Position numbers and translations under genes: made by a program. The notes under the pieces are model-generated. The model was given only the letters and a program-made list of their open reading frames with translations. It made no database searches and had not been told where the DNA came from. DNA of 64,000 bases from Acidimicrobiales bacterium (GTDB lineage Bacteria > Actinomycetota > Acidimicrobiia > Acidimicrobiales > SZUA-35). Where the stretch lies: contig JAWKIO010000005.1 of the NCBI GenBank assembly GCA_041394265.1, forward strand, positions 5,017,790-5,081,789, given 5' to 3'. Of the stretch, positions 34,193-45,066 are shown piece by piece (position 1 is the first letter of the stretch; every line of letters begins with the position of its first letter).

Positions 34193-35340
34193 GCGACATT
34201 GAGCAGCGGTGGCGACTCATCCTCGGCAAGTACGCCGAGCCGCGTCTACCCCTCGCACCTTCACAACACGCAAGAGACCGAGCGCTTGGCTACCTGTACG
34301 ACCGGCTCTACACCGGTCGCGGTCTCCGAGGCGACGCCGAGGGCGTAGGCAGCAGCGGAGGTGGTCCCGGCGAGTCTCAGCAGCGCAGCGCGGGACTCGA
34401 GGATTCCGCACCGCACCTGGTCGACTGGCTGCAGTCAGTGAACGAGCTCTTCCCCAACGAGGTCGCCGAGGAACTGACGGCAGAAGCGGTCGAACGATTT
34501 GGACTGACGCAGCTACTCACCGACTCGCAAGTACTTGAACGAGTCGAGCCGAATCTCCACACGTTGCAGCTGCTGCTCTCGCTGAAGTCTGATGTTCCAG
34601 CCGAAGCGCTCGGTGCGGTCCGGCGCATCGTTGCCGACGTCGTCGAGGACCTCATGCAGCGTCTACGGACCGAGATCGAAGCGGTACTCACCGGCCGGGT
34701 CAACCCCCAGAGCCGAACCCGGCGGCCGACCGGTGTGATCGACGCCCGACGAACCATCGAGGAAAACCTCGGAACCTGGGACCCGGAACGCAGGCGCCTC
34801 CTCATCGAAGAGGTCTCGTTCTTCCGACGCTCCCGAGTTCGCTATCCGTGGGAGATCATCCTCTGCGTCGATCAGTCCGGCTCCATGGTCGGCTCCGTCA
34901 TCCACAGCGCTGTCCTCGCCGGTGTGCTTTCAGGCTTGCCGGGCGTGTCGGTGAAGGTCGTCGTTTTCGACACGGCCGTCATCGATCTCTCGCACCTCAG
35001 CGACGATCCGGTCGAGACCCTCATGTCGGTCCAACTCGGTGGCGGCACCGACATCGACCAAGCCGTTCGCTATTGCGAACAGATCGTGACCAACCCCAGC
35101 AGAACCATCGTTGCCCTCATCACCGACTTCTACGAAGGGGGTTCGGTCCAATCGCTGCTCGCAACGGTTGGCCGCCTGAGCGAAGCCGGCGTCACGTTGA
35201 TGGGCCTCGCCGCGCTCGACGAAGTCGCCGCACCGGCGTTCGACCATCACACTGCCGAGCGAGTGGTCAACGCTGGCATGCCGGTTGCAGCGATGACACC
35301 GAAGTCGTTCGCCCAATGGGCAGCGGGTGTCATGCGATGA
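34189..35340 (+). CDS. VWA-domain protein (CoxE/YehP-like)
   Basis: A 383-residue protein from ATG 34189, overlapping the previous stop (ATGA). The N-terminal 215 residues are charged and helical, with a Gly/Ser-rich linker near 44-65. The VWA domain starts near 220 with the MIDAS motif CVDQSGSM (Asp228, Ser230, Ser232), followed by the Thr of GGGTDID and the Asp of LITDFYEGG. The metal site is complete, so it should bind Mg2+ and a partner. VWA proteins act as adaptors of MoxR ATPases. Its stop overlaps the SWIM gene start (ATGA). Confidence 0.9.
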   Translation: MSDIEQRWRLILGKYAEPRLPLAPSQHARDRALGYLYDRLYTGRGLRGDAEGVGSSGGGPGESQQRSAGLEDSAPHLVDWLQSVNELFPNEVAEELTAEAVERFGLTQLLTDSQVLERVEPNLHTLQLLLSLKSDVPAEALGAVRRIVADVVEDLMQRLRTEIEAVLTGRVNPQSRTRRPTGVIDARRTIEENLGTWDPERRRLLIEEVSFFRRSRVRYPWEIILCVDQSGSMVGSVIHSAVLAGVLSGLPGVSVKVVVFDTAVIDLSHLSDDPVETLMSVQLGGGTDIDQAVRYCEQIVTNPSRTIVALITDFYEGGSVQSLLATVGRLSEAGVTLMGLAALDEVAAPAFDHHTAERVVNAGMPVAAMTPKSFAQWAAGVMR

Positions 35341-37316
35341 GCGATGATCCATCGCGGACGGCAGGCGACGATGCCCGATTCCTCGCCCTCCTCGTCGATG
35401 CTGCGCTCTTCGACGACGCAACGCTCGAGCACCTGTCGAACAAGGGTCTCGTGCGACGAGCGCACAAGCTCCTCGAGACACCTCCGCAGCTCGAATCGGC
35501 CGACGCGCTCGACGTGATCGCCGTTGAATGGCGGGTGCGCTTCGAGTGGTCGACGCCGCTGTCCAAGGCAACATGCGATTGCGCAACAGCTGGAATCTGC
35601 CAACACGTGATTGCTGCGATCATTGCGCTCCGCGAAGCGCACGCAGATCTCCATCCTGCGCCGACTCCGACCGACCGACCCGTCGTCAGCTCGACGCCAA
35701 CAGCCGGAGACATTCTGAGCGGCCTGCTTGGGCGTCATGACGAGGAACTCGCGAAGTGGGCGACGTCAGCGGAACTGCGCTGGGCGCACCAGCGCCTGGC
35801 CTCGATCGACCCGACGCAGATCATCGTGATCGAAGACGGATCGGTGACCGTCGAGCTTCCACCTCCGCACGCCATCGTGCGTTTCATGGCCACCACGTTC
35901 GACTCGGCAATCGTCAAGCCGACCACGCCCAACGATCGAAGATCCGTGACGCTCGCCGTCCTCGCGCTGTGGCTCAGCCACGGACGTGAAGTCGTCCGAG
36001 ACGACGCGACACCCGCCCGGCGAACCGAATTGCCGAAGGAACGGCAGGCCCTGGTGCAACGAGCAGACCGCGTGTGCCGCGACCTCGTCGCCATCGGACT
36101 TCTCCATCTCGGTGATGCCGAACGTGAACGTCTCGATTCGCTGGCCGCATCCTTCCGCGGTGCGAAGCTCTATCGTCTCGCACTCCTCGCCGAGCGGGCT
36201 GCAGACCAAGTTGATGCGCTCGCCGCGCTCTCCGTCGACGCAGACACCAGCCGGCTCCTCGATCACCTGGCCGAGATCTCAGCGGTCGCCGAGGCGATCG
36301 ACACTCAGATCGCTGCCGGTCAACTGCTGCCCGAGGGTCTCTGCGGCACGGCCCGAGCGCGATACGAACCCGTCGGTCAGCTCCGCATCATGGGCCTGGG
36401 CCACTATGACTGGGGAGACCATCGCTTCGCTGGAACGACCGGCATTTTCGCAACGCCATCAGCCCGGTTCTTCGCCGTCGCCCGGCCACGAGTCGTGAGC
36501 GGGCGGCACCTACCCGAAGCGCTGGGCTGGACTGGTGTCGGCGACGTGTCAGCGCTCAGTGGCAAGCACGTGACGCTGTCGGGTGCCAAGGCGAGCAGCA
36601 GTCACCGACTGTCCGCGAGTCCAACGACCACCGCGGCGACCGTCGGACCGGTCACCAACGACGATCTCGCCCGCCTGGCCTGGGGCGGTACGAGGCCGAC
36701 TGTACCGAGCCGGCTCCTCGGCCGATCCGAGCCCGGCTGGACGGTCGTCGCCGTCGAGGGGCAAGTGTCGCCGCCCCGATTCGATACGATCTCGCAGCAG
36801 TTCCAGTGGGAGCTAACCGCAGCGGGAGCCGGCATCGTGGTCACCATGCCCTACCGCCCCTCCTCGGTGGGAGCGCTTGCCAACCTCGAGCGGATCGCAT
36901 CTGAAGGCCCTCCCGAGTACCTCGTCGGTCGCCTTCGGGCTGATGGCCAGACGCTGTCACTGTGGCCGATCTCGGCGATGACCAACGGGACACTACGAAA
37001 CCTCGCAGCCCCGAGAATCGCCGGCGGCGTCCTCCCCGACGAAACGGCAGCGTCGGCGAATGCGCCGATTGCCACCATCGATCACCTCGACCGCCTTTCG
37101 GCCCGACTCGTTCGCGTTGCCGACGGCGGGCGACGGCCAACGACATCGACCGACCTCACATCGCTTGCGTCGACGGCTCGTGATTGGGGCTACACCATCC
37201 TTCACCAGGTGATCGCTGCGGCACCCGACCCGTCCGTCAGTGTTCTACGCGCCGCATGGACGCTCCTCCTCCTGCGCGATGCCGACGGCAGCGACGCGCC
37301 AGACTCCGCAGAATGA
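35337..37316 (+). CDS. SWIM zinc-finger protein (YehQ-like)
   Basis: A 659-residue protein from ATG 35337 in an ATGA overlap. The SWIM motif CxCx5CxH is seen as CDCATAGICQH, with Cys80, Cys82, Cys88 and His90. SWIM fingers bind zinc and mediate DNA or protein contacts. The remainder, from about residue 130, has no motif I recognise and is alpha/beta in character. It is the last intact gene of the coupled MoxR-DUF5682-VWA-SWIM run; the DUF4132 C copy begins 36 bases later. A start further upstream in the same frame would run inside the VWA gene and is unlikely. Confidence 0.88.
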   Translation: MSDDPSRTAGDDARFLALLVDAALFDDATLEHLSNKGLVRRAHKLLETPPQLESADALDVIAVEWRVRFEWSTPLSKATCDCATAGICQHVIAAIIALREAHADLHPAPTPTDRPVVSSTPTAGDILSGLLGRHDEELAKWATSAELRWAHQRLASIDPTQIIVIEDGSVTVELPPPHAIVRFMATTFDSAIVKPTTPNDRRSVTLAVLALWLSHGREVVRDDATPARRTELPKERQALVQRADRVCRDLVAIGLLHLGDAERERLDSLAASFRGAKLYRLALLAERAADQVDALAALSVDADTSRLLDHLAEISAVAEAIDTQIAAGQLLPEGLCGTARARYEPVGQLRIMGLGHYDWGDHRFAGTTGIFATPSARFFAVARPRVVSGRHLPEALGWTGVGDVSALSGKHVTLSGAKASSSHRLSASPTTTAATVGPVTNDDLARLAWGGTRPTVPSRLLGRSEPGWTVVAVEGQVSPPRFDTISQQFQWELTAAGAGIVVTMPYRPSSVGALANLERIASEGPPEYLVGRLRADGQTLSLWPISAMTNGTLRNLAAPRIAGGVLPDETAASANAPIATIDHLDRLSARLVRVADGGRRPTTSTDLTSLASTARDWGYTILHQVIAAAPDPSVSVLRAAWTLLLLRDADGSDAPDSAE

Positions 37317-37352
37317 CCCTCCACTCGTCGCAGATAACGCCGATAGTTGGAA

Positions 37353-38440
37353 ATGGCCGATTCCCCCACCCGACCGAAGCTCGGTACCGACATCACCGAC
37401 CTCACACCGTTCGGCGGCTCGGCCACCGAAGTGCTCCGATTCGCGCTGGCCGAACACGACACCAACTCAGCGTTGATCGACTACTTCGTCGAGGGAACCC
37501 AGCCCGACGCCGACACCGTCACTGCGATCAACGAACGCTTGAAGTCCTGGGTCCATACGTTGGTGGTCGAGCCACGCCTCATGCTCGCTGCGGTCTTGAG
37601 CTTGCCAGATGAAGCGGCCAACCGAACCACCCCGTTCGCCGGAGCTGAGCCACCCCTGACCCTTGTCACAACCGCAGCGATCGGCGGCGCTGACAGGTCT
37701 CGCGGATTGATGACCGATCCGACGACGATCGACGACCTCGTTGCCTGCGGTCGACGATGGGGATGGGATACCGGCGACGTGATCGCGGCCCTGGTCGACG
37801 GAAGGAAGGGCACCATGTATGTCAGCGAGCTCGCAGGTCTCGAGTCCTTCGTTACCAACAACAGCGCTGAACTCCTCGCAGCGGCTCAAGACCAACCCAG
37901 TCGAGCGGAGCTTTGGCGTTCGCTCCGAATGCTCTCAGGTGAGCAACTGCTGCCATTCGCCACGGACCTGATCGATGACTCCGCATCGACGGACAAGGGG
38001 CTTCGTACTGCGGCTCGGCAGGTCGCTCTTCAGCTGCCTCCGCTGGCCGCGGTACGACAGACCCAGGACGTGATCGAGCAATGCGCGCCGGCCAACCGCT
38101 TCCACGCCGCGTCAACGCTGTTGGCCAGCATCACCAAGGCACAAGTCCCGATGCCATCGGTTCGCCGCTGGGTCGAGCAACGAATCGAAATCGAGAGTTC
38201 GGCAAGGGTCGTCGCTGTGCTCGACAAGGCCCACTCAACCCTCGCCCATCGCGAGACGGAACCCGTCGTGCTACCCGAGGTGAGGTTCGAGCGGGTCGAG
38301 TTGAGCGACGACCTGTGGGCAGCAATCGTCGCTGCGGCCGCCACTCGCGGGTGAACGAGTTCGCAAGCGCTCCCGAAGTAGCGAGCTACTTGAGCGGCAC
38401 GCTCCAACGAGCGTCGTACGCCAACCAAGGGGACGCTCCT
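37353..38440 (+). pseudogene. DUF4132 protein C, N-terminal part (frameshifted, then IS110 insertion)
   Basis: The N-terminus MADSPTRPKLGTDITDLTPFGGS aligns closely with copy D at 42106 (MSDSPICPVLGSDITDLSAFGGS), so ATG 37353 is the natural start. The frame stops at 38352. The homologous sequence continues in the -1 frame as NEFASAPEVASYL, which matches SWASADQV.. of copy D at the same position. One base has therefore been lost close to 38350. An IS110-type element then interrupts the gene near 38440. The rest of the gene is found after the element. The left fragment could still make a protein of about 333 residues. Confidence 0.75.
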
Positions 38441-38448
38441 ATGTCGTG

Positions 38449-39492
38449 TCAAGCGGTGTGATGTTCGAGCTGGCGGAAGAGCTGTCGCGTGACGTATCGC
38501 TTGAGGCAACGTTTGATCTCCCGATCGGTCTTGCCCTCGGCGCGGCGCCGCTCGACGTAGGCCCTGGTCTCGGGATCGACCCGCATGCGGGTAACGACGA
38601 CGGTGTGGATGGCCTGGTTGAGACGGCGATCACCGGACCGATTCAGCCGATACCGGATCGTCATTCCCGACGAGGCTGGAATCGGAGCGGTGCCGGCAAG
38701 CATCGCGAACGCAGCGTCGGAGCGAACGCGGCCGGGATGTGACCAGGCGCAGAGCACGGTCGCCGCCACGATCGGGCCGACACCACAGTTGTCCAACAAG
38801 TCTGGGCGCCAGGCGCGGACGAGGTGAAGGATCGCTCGTTCATGCTCCCGGGCTTCCTCAGCAAGGTTGATCGCCCGGCGGGCGAGACAACGCAACACGA
38901 GTGCGGTCTCACGTGTCGCCACGTCCCAGCGTGGATCCACACGAAGACGGGAACAGATCTTGAGCATCTCCGCCGTGGTCTTGCCCCGAAGCTTCGACCG
39001 GAGCTGCTCGGGAGCGACAACGACGAGCCCGTGGATCTGGCGTTGAGTATCGGTGCTGCTATCGACAGCGAGGCGGCGGGCAGCCAGCCGAACTGCGAGC
39101 GCTTGGCGTTCCCCGTCAGAGCGAGGCTCGCTCAGGTGCTCACGGCTGAGTGCTTCACGAGCAGCACGAACGGCGTCGATCGGGTCGGACTTCGCTCCGT
39201 GGCGACGGTTGGCTCGTTTCGGTCGATCGAGTTCGACCACCCATTCACCGCGCTCGGCCAGGCAACGGGCGAGACCGGCGCCATATCCGTTCGCACCTTC
39301 GATCGCCCAGACCCGCAGGCCACCGTGATTCCCAGCGAACTCGAGCAGTGCCTGATGGCCACCGAGATCGGTGCAGGCGGTCATGCTGTCGATCACGGCG
39401 CCGGTCGATGCCGCAACGACAGCGGCGGTGTTGGTGTGTTTGTGGGTGTCGACTCCGATGACGACGTCGACGACTTCTGCCAGCATGGTCAC
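38449..39492 (-). CDS. IS110-family transposase/recombinase
   Basis: A 347-residue recombinase. The RuvC-like DEDD domain is at the N-terminus: VIGVDTHKHTNTAAVV, VWAIEGANGYGAGL and GAKSDPIDAVRAA. The C-terminal Tnp20 domain has the catalytic serine region in AGTAPIPASSGMTIRYRLNRSGDRRLNQAIH. GTG 39492 has AGGAG at 7 nt; ATG 39486 is the alternative. The frame is intact, so the element is probably competent. Confidence 0.92.
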   Translation of the reverse strand: MTMLAEVVDVVIGVDTHKHTNTAAVVAASTGAVIDSMTACTDLGGHQALLEFAGNHGGLRVWAIEGANGYGAGLARCLAERGEWVVELDRPKRANRRHGAKSDPIDAVRAAREALSREHLSEPRSDGERQALAVRLAARRLAVDSSTDTQRQIHGLVVVAPEQLRSKLRGKTTAEMLKICSRLRVDPRWDVATRETALVLRCLARRAINLAEEAREHERAILHLVRAWRPDLLDNCGVGPIVAATVLCAWSHPGRVRSDAAFAMLAGTAPIPASSGMTIRYRLNRSGDRRLNQAIHTVVVTRMRVDPETRAYVERRRAEGKTDREIKRCLKRYVTRQLFRQLEHHTA

Positions 39493-39700
39493 TGCGTTTC
39501 TCCTTTGAACGTGGAACGTGAGGTTCCGGTCCAGGGCGGAGATCGGCGGGACTGTGATGGGACACGCCAGGGATCAGCTGGCGGTCGAGCTCCTGATCAG
39601 GCCAGTCACTCCGGCCAGGGCCGGGGCCGATGACCGGATGCGGACATGTCCCCAACAAGACACTGCGGTCAGTCAGAATTCGAGTCACGCACCAGGCCAT
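39493..39700 (-). ncRNA. Candidate bridge (seek) RNA region of the IS110 element
   Basis: In IS110-group elements the non-coding end upstream of the recombinase encodes a structured guide RNA that pairs with target and donor DNA. This 0.15-0.28 kb region is in the matching position. It contains several short self-complementary segments, such as GATCAGCTGGCGGTCGAGCTCCTGATC-like arms around 39576-39600. The exact RNA ends and loops were not determined. Confidence 0.35.
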
Positions 39701-42069
39701 CGACCACAGCACACCACGAGCGCGGTGGCCGCAGCTACAGACTCACAGTCAGAACAGCGCTCTGGCTCGCAGCCGACCTGGATCTCCTCGGTCCCCTTGC
39801 CGATGCCAACCGGGTCTATCTCATGCTGGAATTTGCGGCATACGGCGCTGGCCACCGGGCGCATCTCGGGCTGGCGGACTACGACGGCGACGACCCGCTC
39901 TTCTTCAGCGCAGTTGCCGAAGCCGGGCACGTCATCGTGCCAGAGGTCGTTCGGCTCGTGACCGAGCTGTGGAGGGGTGACCCTGAGCGCTTCTCGACAA
40001 CGAAGATCCGGCAGTGGGCCAGCCACCACGCACTCGACATCGTCGAGCTCCTGGAGAGTCCGAGGCACTACGGCGTCAACCGAGATGCGCTTGTCTCGAT
40101 GCTGATCAGCAGCCCTGATCGTCCGGCAGCTATCGACGACGCCCTCATCCGCTCGGCAGTACTCGGCTCCGAGTTCCGCCAGCGGGCCTTGTCGGTCATC
40201 GACACTCGGTACACGCAGGAGGTACTCGCCTACCTCGACCGGGGCCAGCGTGAGCGAATCGGCGTTGCGGAGTGGATCCGGATCCACCCAAGTCCAGAAG
40301 CGACCAGCGCCCTGCTGAGCGTCGTGCGCTCGGAGCGCGACGATCGGGTGAAGGCGGCGGTGTTGACCACACTCGAGACCCTCGGCATCGACCTGGAGGA
40401 GTTCCTCAGCCCGGAGGCTCTGAGGTTGGATGCAGCCGCGACCATGTCGAAGAAGACGTCTCGTTCGAAAGCCATCGACTGGCTCGACACCGCTGGACTG
40501 CCACCGTTGCGATGGATGAACGGTGACCTCGTCGACGGAACGATCGTCGACTGGTTTCTGCACAGCGCCGCCAAGAACAAGTCCGCAGTTCCCTCTCCAA
40601 TCGTGCGACGCCACTTCTCGCGGATGACCTCGGACAGTGCCACGGACTTCGGCCTTTCACTACTCGAAGCGTGGATGGAACGGGACCTGATGCGCGTGAG
40701 CAGCGCCGATGCGCTGAAGGAAGCGACGATGTTGGCTCAGAGCCAGCACCGAATGGCGCAGCAGTACCCTGCGCATCGGTACACCGGGCTCACGATCGAA
40801 CAGATCAAGGGGATGCTGCTGCCTGAGTGCGAAGCGAAATTTGCCGGCTCGGCGCGCACAAGTCAGGGAATCCTCGCACTGGTCGCCGCCAGCGCCAGCC
40901 CAACGGCAGTCGACCTGGCCCTCTCCTACATTCGAAAGCACCGGTCCAAGAGGGCCAGCCAAAGCAAAGCGCTCATCGAGATGCTGGCGTGGATGGACGA
41001 GCCCCGAGCCGTTCAAACCGTCATGTCGATGGCCAATCGTTTCAACCCGAAGGCACTCCAACAGGAAGCAGCTCGCCAGATCAAGCTTCTCGCCGACCAT
41101 CGCGGCTGGTCGGTCGACGACCTCGCAGACCGATCTGTCCCCGATGGCGGCTTCGACCAACGAGGCAGACGCACGTTCGAGTTCGGTGCACGCACCTTCA
41201 CGGCGCAACTGTCGGGGAATCCCGGGATCTCACTGATCGACGACTCGTCGGGCAAGACCATCCGTTCCCTGCCCCGTGGCCGAGCCGATGAAGATCCCGA
41301 GCAGGTCAAGGGCCAGAAGTCGGCATTGAAAGAGGCCACAGCCGATGTCGCCGCCGCGCAAGACTTCCAACCACAACGACTGCGCCGCGCAATGGCCACC
41401 GAGCGGACCTGGTCGAGCGACGAGTTCAACCGATACATCCTCGGGCATCCGCCGATGGTTCGGCTCGCGACGCGGCTGCTGTGGTCCACGACCGTCGCCG
41501 GCGTCGAGGTTCTGTACCGTCCTCTGGTCGACGGCAGCCTGCTGACGATGGACGACGAGGAACTCGTCCTCGACGACCAGCCGGTACGCATTGCGCACGG
41601 GCTACGCCTCGACCGTGTCGCCATCGAGGCCGCAGCCACGCACCTTTCCGACTACGAAGTGGTCCCGCTGTTCTCACAGCTCGACCGGCGCCCGATCGAA
41701 GTAGCGCGCGGCCAGCGCACCCTCGATGTCGTCGCCGGTTGTCAGCTCAGCGCCAATCTGCTCGCATCAAGGGCCAGAAGCCTGGGGTGGCAGGTCGCCG
41801 ACACCGGTGGAGCCGGCTTCTCAGTCGGCGTGACCACCCAATTCGCCGATCTCGGACTCGAAGCCGTTCTCTCCGTCGAACGGGGCCTCTTCCTCGGTGG
41901 CTACGACCACGTCGACTACGACTGCACCCTGTCGAGCCTGTACGTGATCGAAGGAGGCTCCAATCGACCCGACGAGCACGCTGCACTTGAGCTGGGCCAA
42001 CTCTCGCCGGTGCTCATTGCCGAGATTGTCGACGACGCGCTGATCATCGCCGGTCACCCGGGCGCCTGA
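39701..42069 (+). pseudogene. DUF4132 protein C, C-terminal part (after IS110 insertion)
   Basis: DUF4132 homology resumes here and runs without interruption to the stop at 42069. ADANRVYLMLEFAAYGAGHR aligns with ARANRVLFMLRYAAYGSVHR of copy D. Further blocks are RERIGVAEWIRIHPSPEA, KAIDWLDTAGLPPLRW and SAAKNKSAVPSPIVRRHFSRM. The DUF4132 domain is RLRRAMATERTWSSDEFNRYILGHPPMVRLATRLLW and HLSDYEVVPLFSQL. The exact junction with the IS110 element is uncertain (39650-39780). Without the native start this piece is probably not made, although it is well preserved, which suggests the break is recent. Confidence 0.75.
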
Positions 42070-42105
42070 TTCTCGACTCCCCGCTCCTCGAGCCGATAGG
42101 CAACG

Positions 42106-43681
42106 ATGTCCGACTCCCCTATCTGCCCGGTTCTCGGGAGTGACATCACCGACCTGTCGGCCTTCGGCGGCTCGGTCGCTGAGTTGCTGCGACACGGGCT
42201 GGTCCATGATGACCTACAAGCGCCCCTGATCGAACACGTCCTCGAAGGTCGTGAGCCGACGACCGAACAGTTCGCTGCGATCAACAAGCGGGCGACGTCA
42301 CGAAGCCACTCCTTCGTCGTCGAACCGCGGCTCGTCTTGGCCGCGCTACTCGCGCTTCCCGACGAGGCGATTGCCCGAATGGCGCCGGCAGTAGGGATCC
42401 GATCCCGACCCAACCTCAAGAACATCATCGACCTGGCCATCGGAGTGTCGACCAATCGGAGCGCGACTCAGAAGTCGACGGTGGACGACATTGTTGCCTG
42501 CGGTGAGCGTTGGGGTTGGAACATCAGCGACCTGGCTGCCTCGATCGTTGTAGGCGAGTTCAGCCCCGGACTACCAGCGATGGACGGCTACGAGCGGTTC
42601 GTCATCGACCGCCCATCCGAGCTACTCGCTGCAGCGCAGCAGGCAACCACACGAACGAGCCTGTGGAGGTCGCTCTCACAAGTGAGCATCGAAGCCCTCG
42701 GTCCTTTCACGGGCTTGGCGATCGATGACGCGCTTGGACGCAATGAGTGGACGCGGAATCGGCACATGCCATCGCGACTCGATTGCCTGCAACGCTCGCG
42801 ATCCCGACGCTCACGACCCTTATCGAAACCGGATCGGCAATTCAGCGTCAGCGGGCCGCAGGCGTTCTGCGATCGATCGCTTCTTCGATGCCGAACCCGA
42901 CACGCGAACTGCTCGACTGGGTCGAGTGTCGAGTGGAGCAGGAGACCGCCGGTCGCGCACGTGCTGAGCTCGAACTCGTCCGCGCCGTCCTCGAATTGCG
43001 CTCAACCCAAACCATCACACTTCCGGACGTCGAGTTCACCGAAGTCGACCTGTCTGACCAGGAGTGGCTGGAAGTCACTGGGGGTGACGACAGCTGGGCG
43101 TCAGCCGACCAGGTCCGACGCTTCTTCAACACCGACCGGTCGATGGACCATCTCGAGGTGTCGAAAACGTACGAGTCGATCGTCGGCGCCTCGACGCTGC
43201 GACTCTTTCAGCGACTGGCCCGTGCCAACCGTGTCCTGTTCATGCTCCGCTACGCCGCCTACGGCTCCGTTCACCGCAATCTTCCAGGGCTCGACGAATC
43301 CCGAGACGTCGAACCGTTGTTCATCAGCGCAGTCGCTGTTGCTGCTGGCATTCAGGACGACCTTGTCTTCAAGCTCGTCTCGAACCTCTGGCGCGCTGAT
43401 CCACAGCGATGGACTTCGATTCAGCTTGGCAAGTGGCTGAGCTTCCATGCGATCGACATCGTGGCAGCAATCGAGGATCCGTCCACACACGTCGCGGTTC
43501 GCCACGAACTCTTCGAGCTTGCACTTTGCATCGAGGAACGTCCAGGCCCGCTCCACGATGCTCTCGTGCGATCCGCAGTCACCGGTCCCGACGAGGATCG
43601 CAAGGCGCTCTGGCCACACGTCGATGACCGCTTCACGACTCAAGTCCTCACCTTTCTCAGTAGGGGCCAGGCCGAGCGGAT
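42106..43681 (+). pseudogene. DUF4132 protein D, N-terminal part (frameshifted, then IS256 insertion)
   Basis: The start MSDSPICPVLGSDITDL at 42106 matches copy C. Homology leaves this frame near 42740, after GPFTGLAIDDALGRNE, and continues in the -1 frame as DAESAHAIATRLPATLAIPTLTTL. One base has been lost there. The second frame runs through ASTLRLFQRLARANRVLFMLRYAAYG to LSRGQAER, where an IS256-type element enters at 43682. The last eight bases, GAGCGGAT (43674-43681), are the target duplication. Across the element the frame is restored if it is removed together with one copy of the duplication. Confidence 0.8.
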
Positions 43682-45066
43682 GACAGAGTCCCGTGGAGTG
43701 GTGGGGTTCCGAGTGTGTTGCTCGGTGTGTCAGGCCTCGAGTTGGGCCCGTGATCGCTCAGTGTCGCGCACACTGTTGAGGTCCGCCATCGACCCCTCGG
43801 TCATGTAGCGACGAGCGACCGCCCATTCGGCGTGCTGATCAGCGAGCACCGCACCGATGAGCCGGATCGCGGCGGCGTCGTTGGGAAAGATCCCGACCAC
43901 GTTCGTCCGCCGTTTCACTTCCTTGTTCAGTCGTTCCAACGGATTGTTCGACCAGATCTTGCGCCAGTGCGACGACGGAAACGCCCCGAACGCCAACACA
44001 TCGGTCTTGGCGTCACGCATCGACAACGACGCTTTCGGGAACTTGGCCTCCAGCATGTCGGCGACCTCGTCCCAACGGCCGTTGATCTCCCCGGTGGTGC
44101 CGAGCGCAAAGATCGACCGGAACGCGGCCGCCACCATTTCTTGCTGCCCTTTCGGGACCTTGGACAACAGATTCCGGGCGTAGTGCACACGACACCGCTG
44201 CCAGCTCGCCCCGCTGATCCCCTTGCGGATGGCGGCCTTCAGCCCTTCGTGGGCGTCGGAGATGACGAGGCGGACACCACCAAGACCACGTTTACGCATC
44301 GAGCGGAGGAACCGGAGCCAGAACGTTTCGTCCTCCGAATCACCGATATCGACACCCAACACCTCGCGGTCACCCGCAGCGGTGATCCCGGTCGCGATCA
44401 CCACCGCCCGGGACACGACCTGCCCGAGGGCGTCGTCACGGACGTTGATGTAGGTGGCGTCGAGATACACGTACGGGAAGCTGGTGTGACCCAGGGTGCG
44501 TGTCCGGAACGCTTCGACTCGTTCGTCCAGACCGGCGCAGATCCGCGACACCTCTGATTTGGAGATGCCGGTGTCGATCCCCATCGCCACCACCAGATCA
44601 TCGACCGCTCGGGTGGAGACGCCGTTGACGTAGGCCTCCATCACCACCGCATACAAGGCCTGGTCGATCCGGCGGCGGGGTTCGAGGATGCTGGGGAAGA
44701 ACGAACCCTTGCGAAGTTTCGGGATCCCGAGTTCCAGATCGCCGGCCTTGGTCGACAAGGTCCTCGGCCGGGTCCCGTTGCGATGCGTGGTCCGGTCGAT
44801 GCTGCGCTCGTACCGGCCGGCGCCGATCGTTTCGGCCGCTTCGGCCTCGATCAACTGTTGCAGCGCCCACTGGGCGAGCTGGCGGACCAGATCGGTTCCT
44901 TCTCCGATCGAGATCGCGTCGAGCAAGCGGTCGATGTCAGACTGTTCAAGAGTCATCGGTGTGGTTCTCCATGGTGTGCACTTGGTCGTACACACCGAGC
45001 ATCACGCCGGTGACTCACCCACAGGTGGACCCGCCCCGAAATCCCACCACGCCAAGGGACTCATAC
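43682..45066 (-). mobile_element. IS256-family element, copy 1 (1385 bp, intact)
   Basis: The ends are near-perfect inverted repeats with the core GAGTCCC(G/T)TGG(A/C)GTGGTGGG starting 4 bases in from each tip. Exact 8-bp target duplications GAGCGGAT flank it at 43674-43681 and 45067-45074. It interrupts DUF4132 copy D. A second, almost identical copy lies at 52100-53485. Confidence 0.92.
43730..44956 (-). CDS. IS256-family (mutator) transposase, intact
   Basis: A 408-residue DDE transposase from ATG 44956 with GGAGA upstream. Family motifs are GDLELGIPKLRKGSFFPSIL, the first Asp in YLDATYINVR, the second in VISDAHEGLKAA, and the Glu in SNNPLERLNKEVKRR. The CxxH-type region ASWQRCRVHYARNLL is also present. 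The frame is uninterrupted, unlike copy 2. Confidence 0.93.
   Translation of the reverse strand: MTLEQSDIDRLLDAISIGEGTDLVRQLAQWALQQLIEAEAAETIGAGRYERSIDRTTHRNGTRPRTLSTKAGDLELGIPKLRKGSFFPSILEPRRRIDQALYAVVMEAYVNGVSTRAVDDLVVAMGIDTGISKSEVSRICAGLDERVEAFRTRTLGHTSFPYVYLDATYINVRDDALGQVVSRAVVIATGITAAGDREVLGVDIGDSEDETFWLRFLRSMRKRGLGGVRLVISDAHEGLKAAIRKGISGASWQRCRVHYARNLLSKVPKGQQEMVAAAFRSIFALGTTGEINGRWDEVADMLEAKFPKASLSMRDAKTDVLAFGAFPSSHWRKIWSNNPLERLNKEVKRRTNVVGIFPNDAAAIRLIGAVLADQHAEWAVARRYMTEGSMADLNSVRDTERSRAQLEA

Larger units (their letters stand above)
38441..39700 (-). mobile_element. IS110-family element (ends approximate)
   Basis: The element carries an IS110-type DEDD recombinase on the minus strand and splits DUF4132 copy C. 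Members of this family lack clear terminal repeats, and I saw none. The left end is just after about 38430, because host homology runs to there and the recombinase stop is at 38449. The right end lies between about 39650 and 39780, where DUF4132 homology resumes. The long non-coding part is upstream of the recombinase start, the IS110-group layout. Confidence 0.7.
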
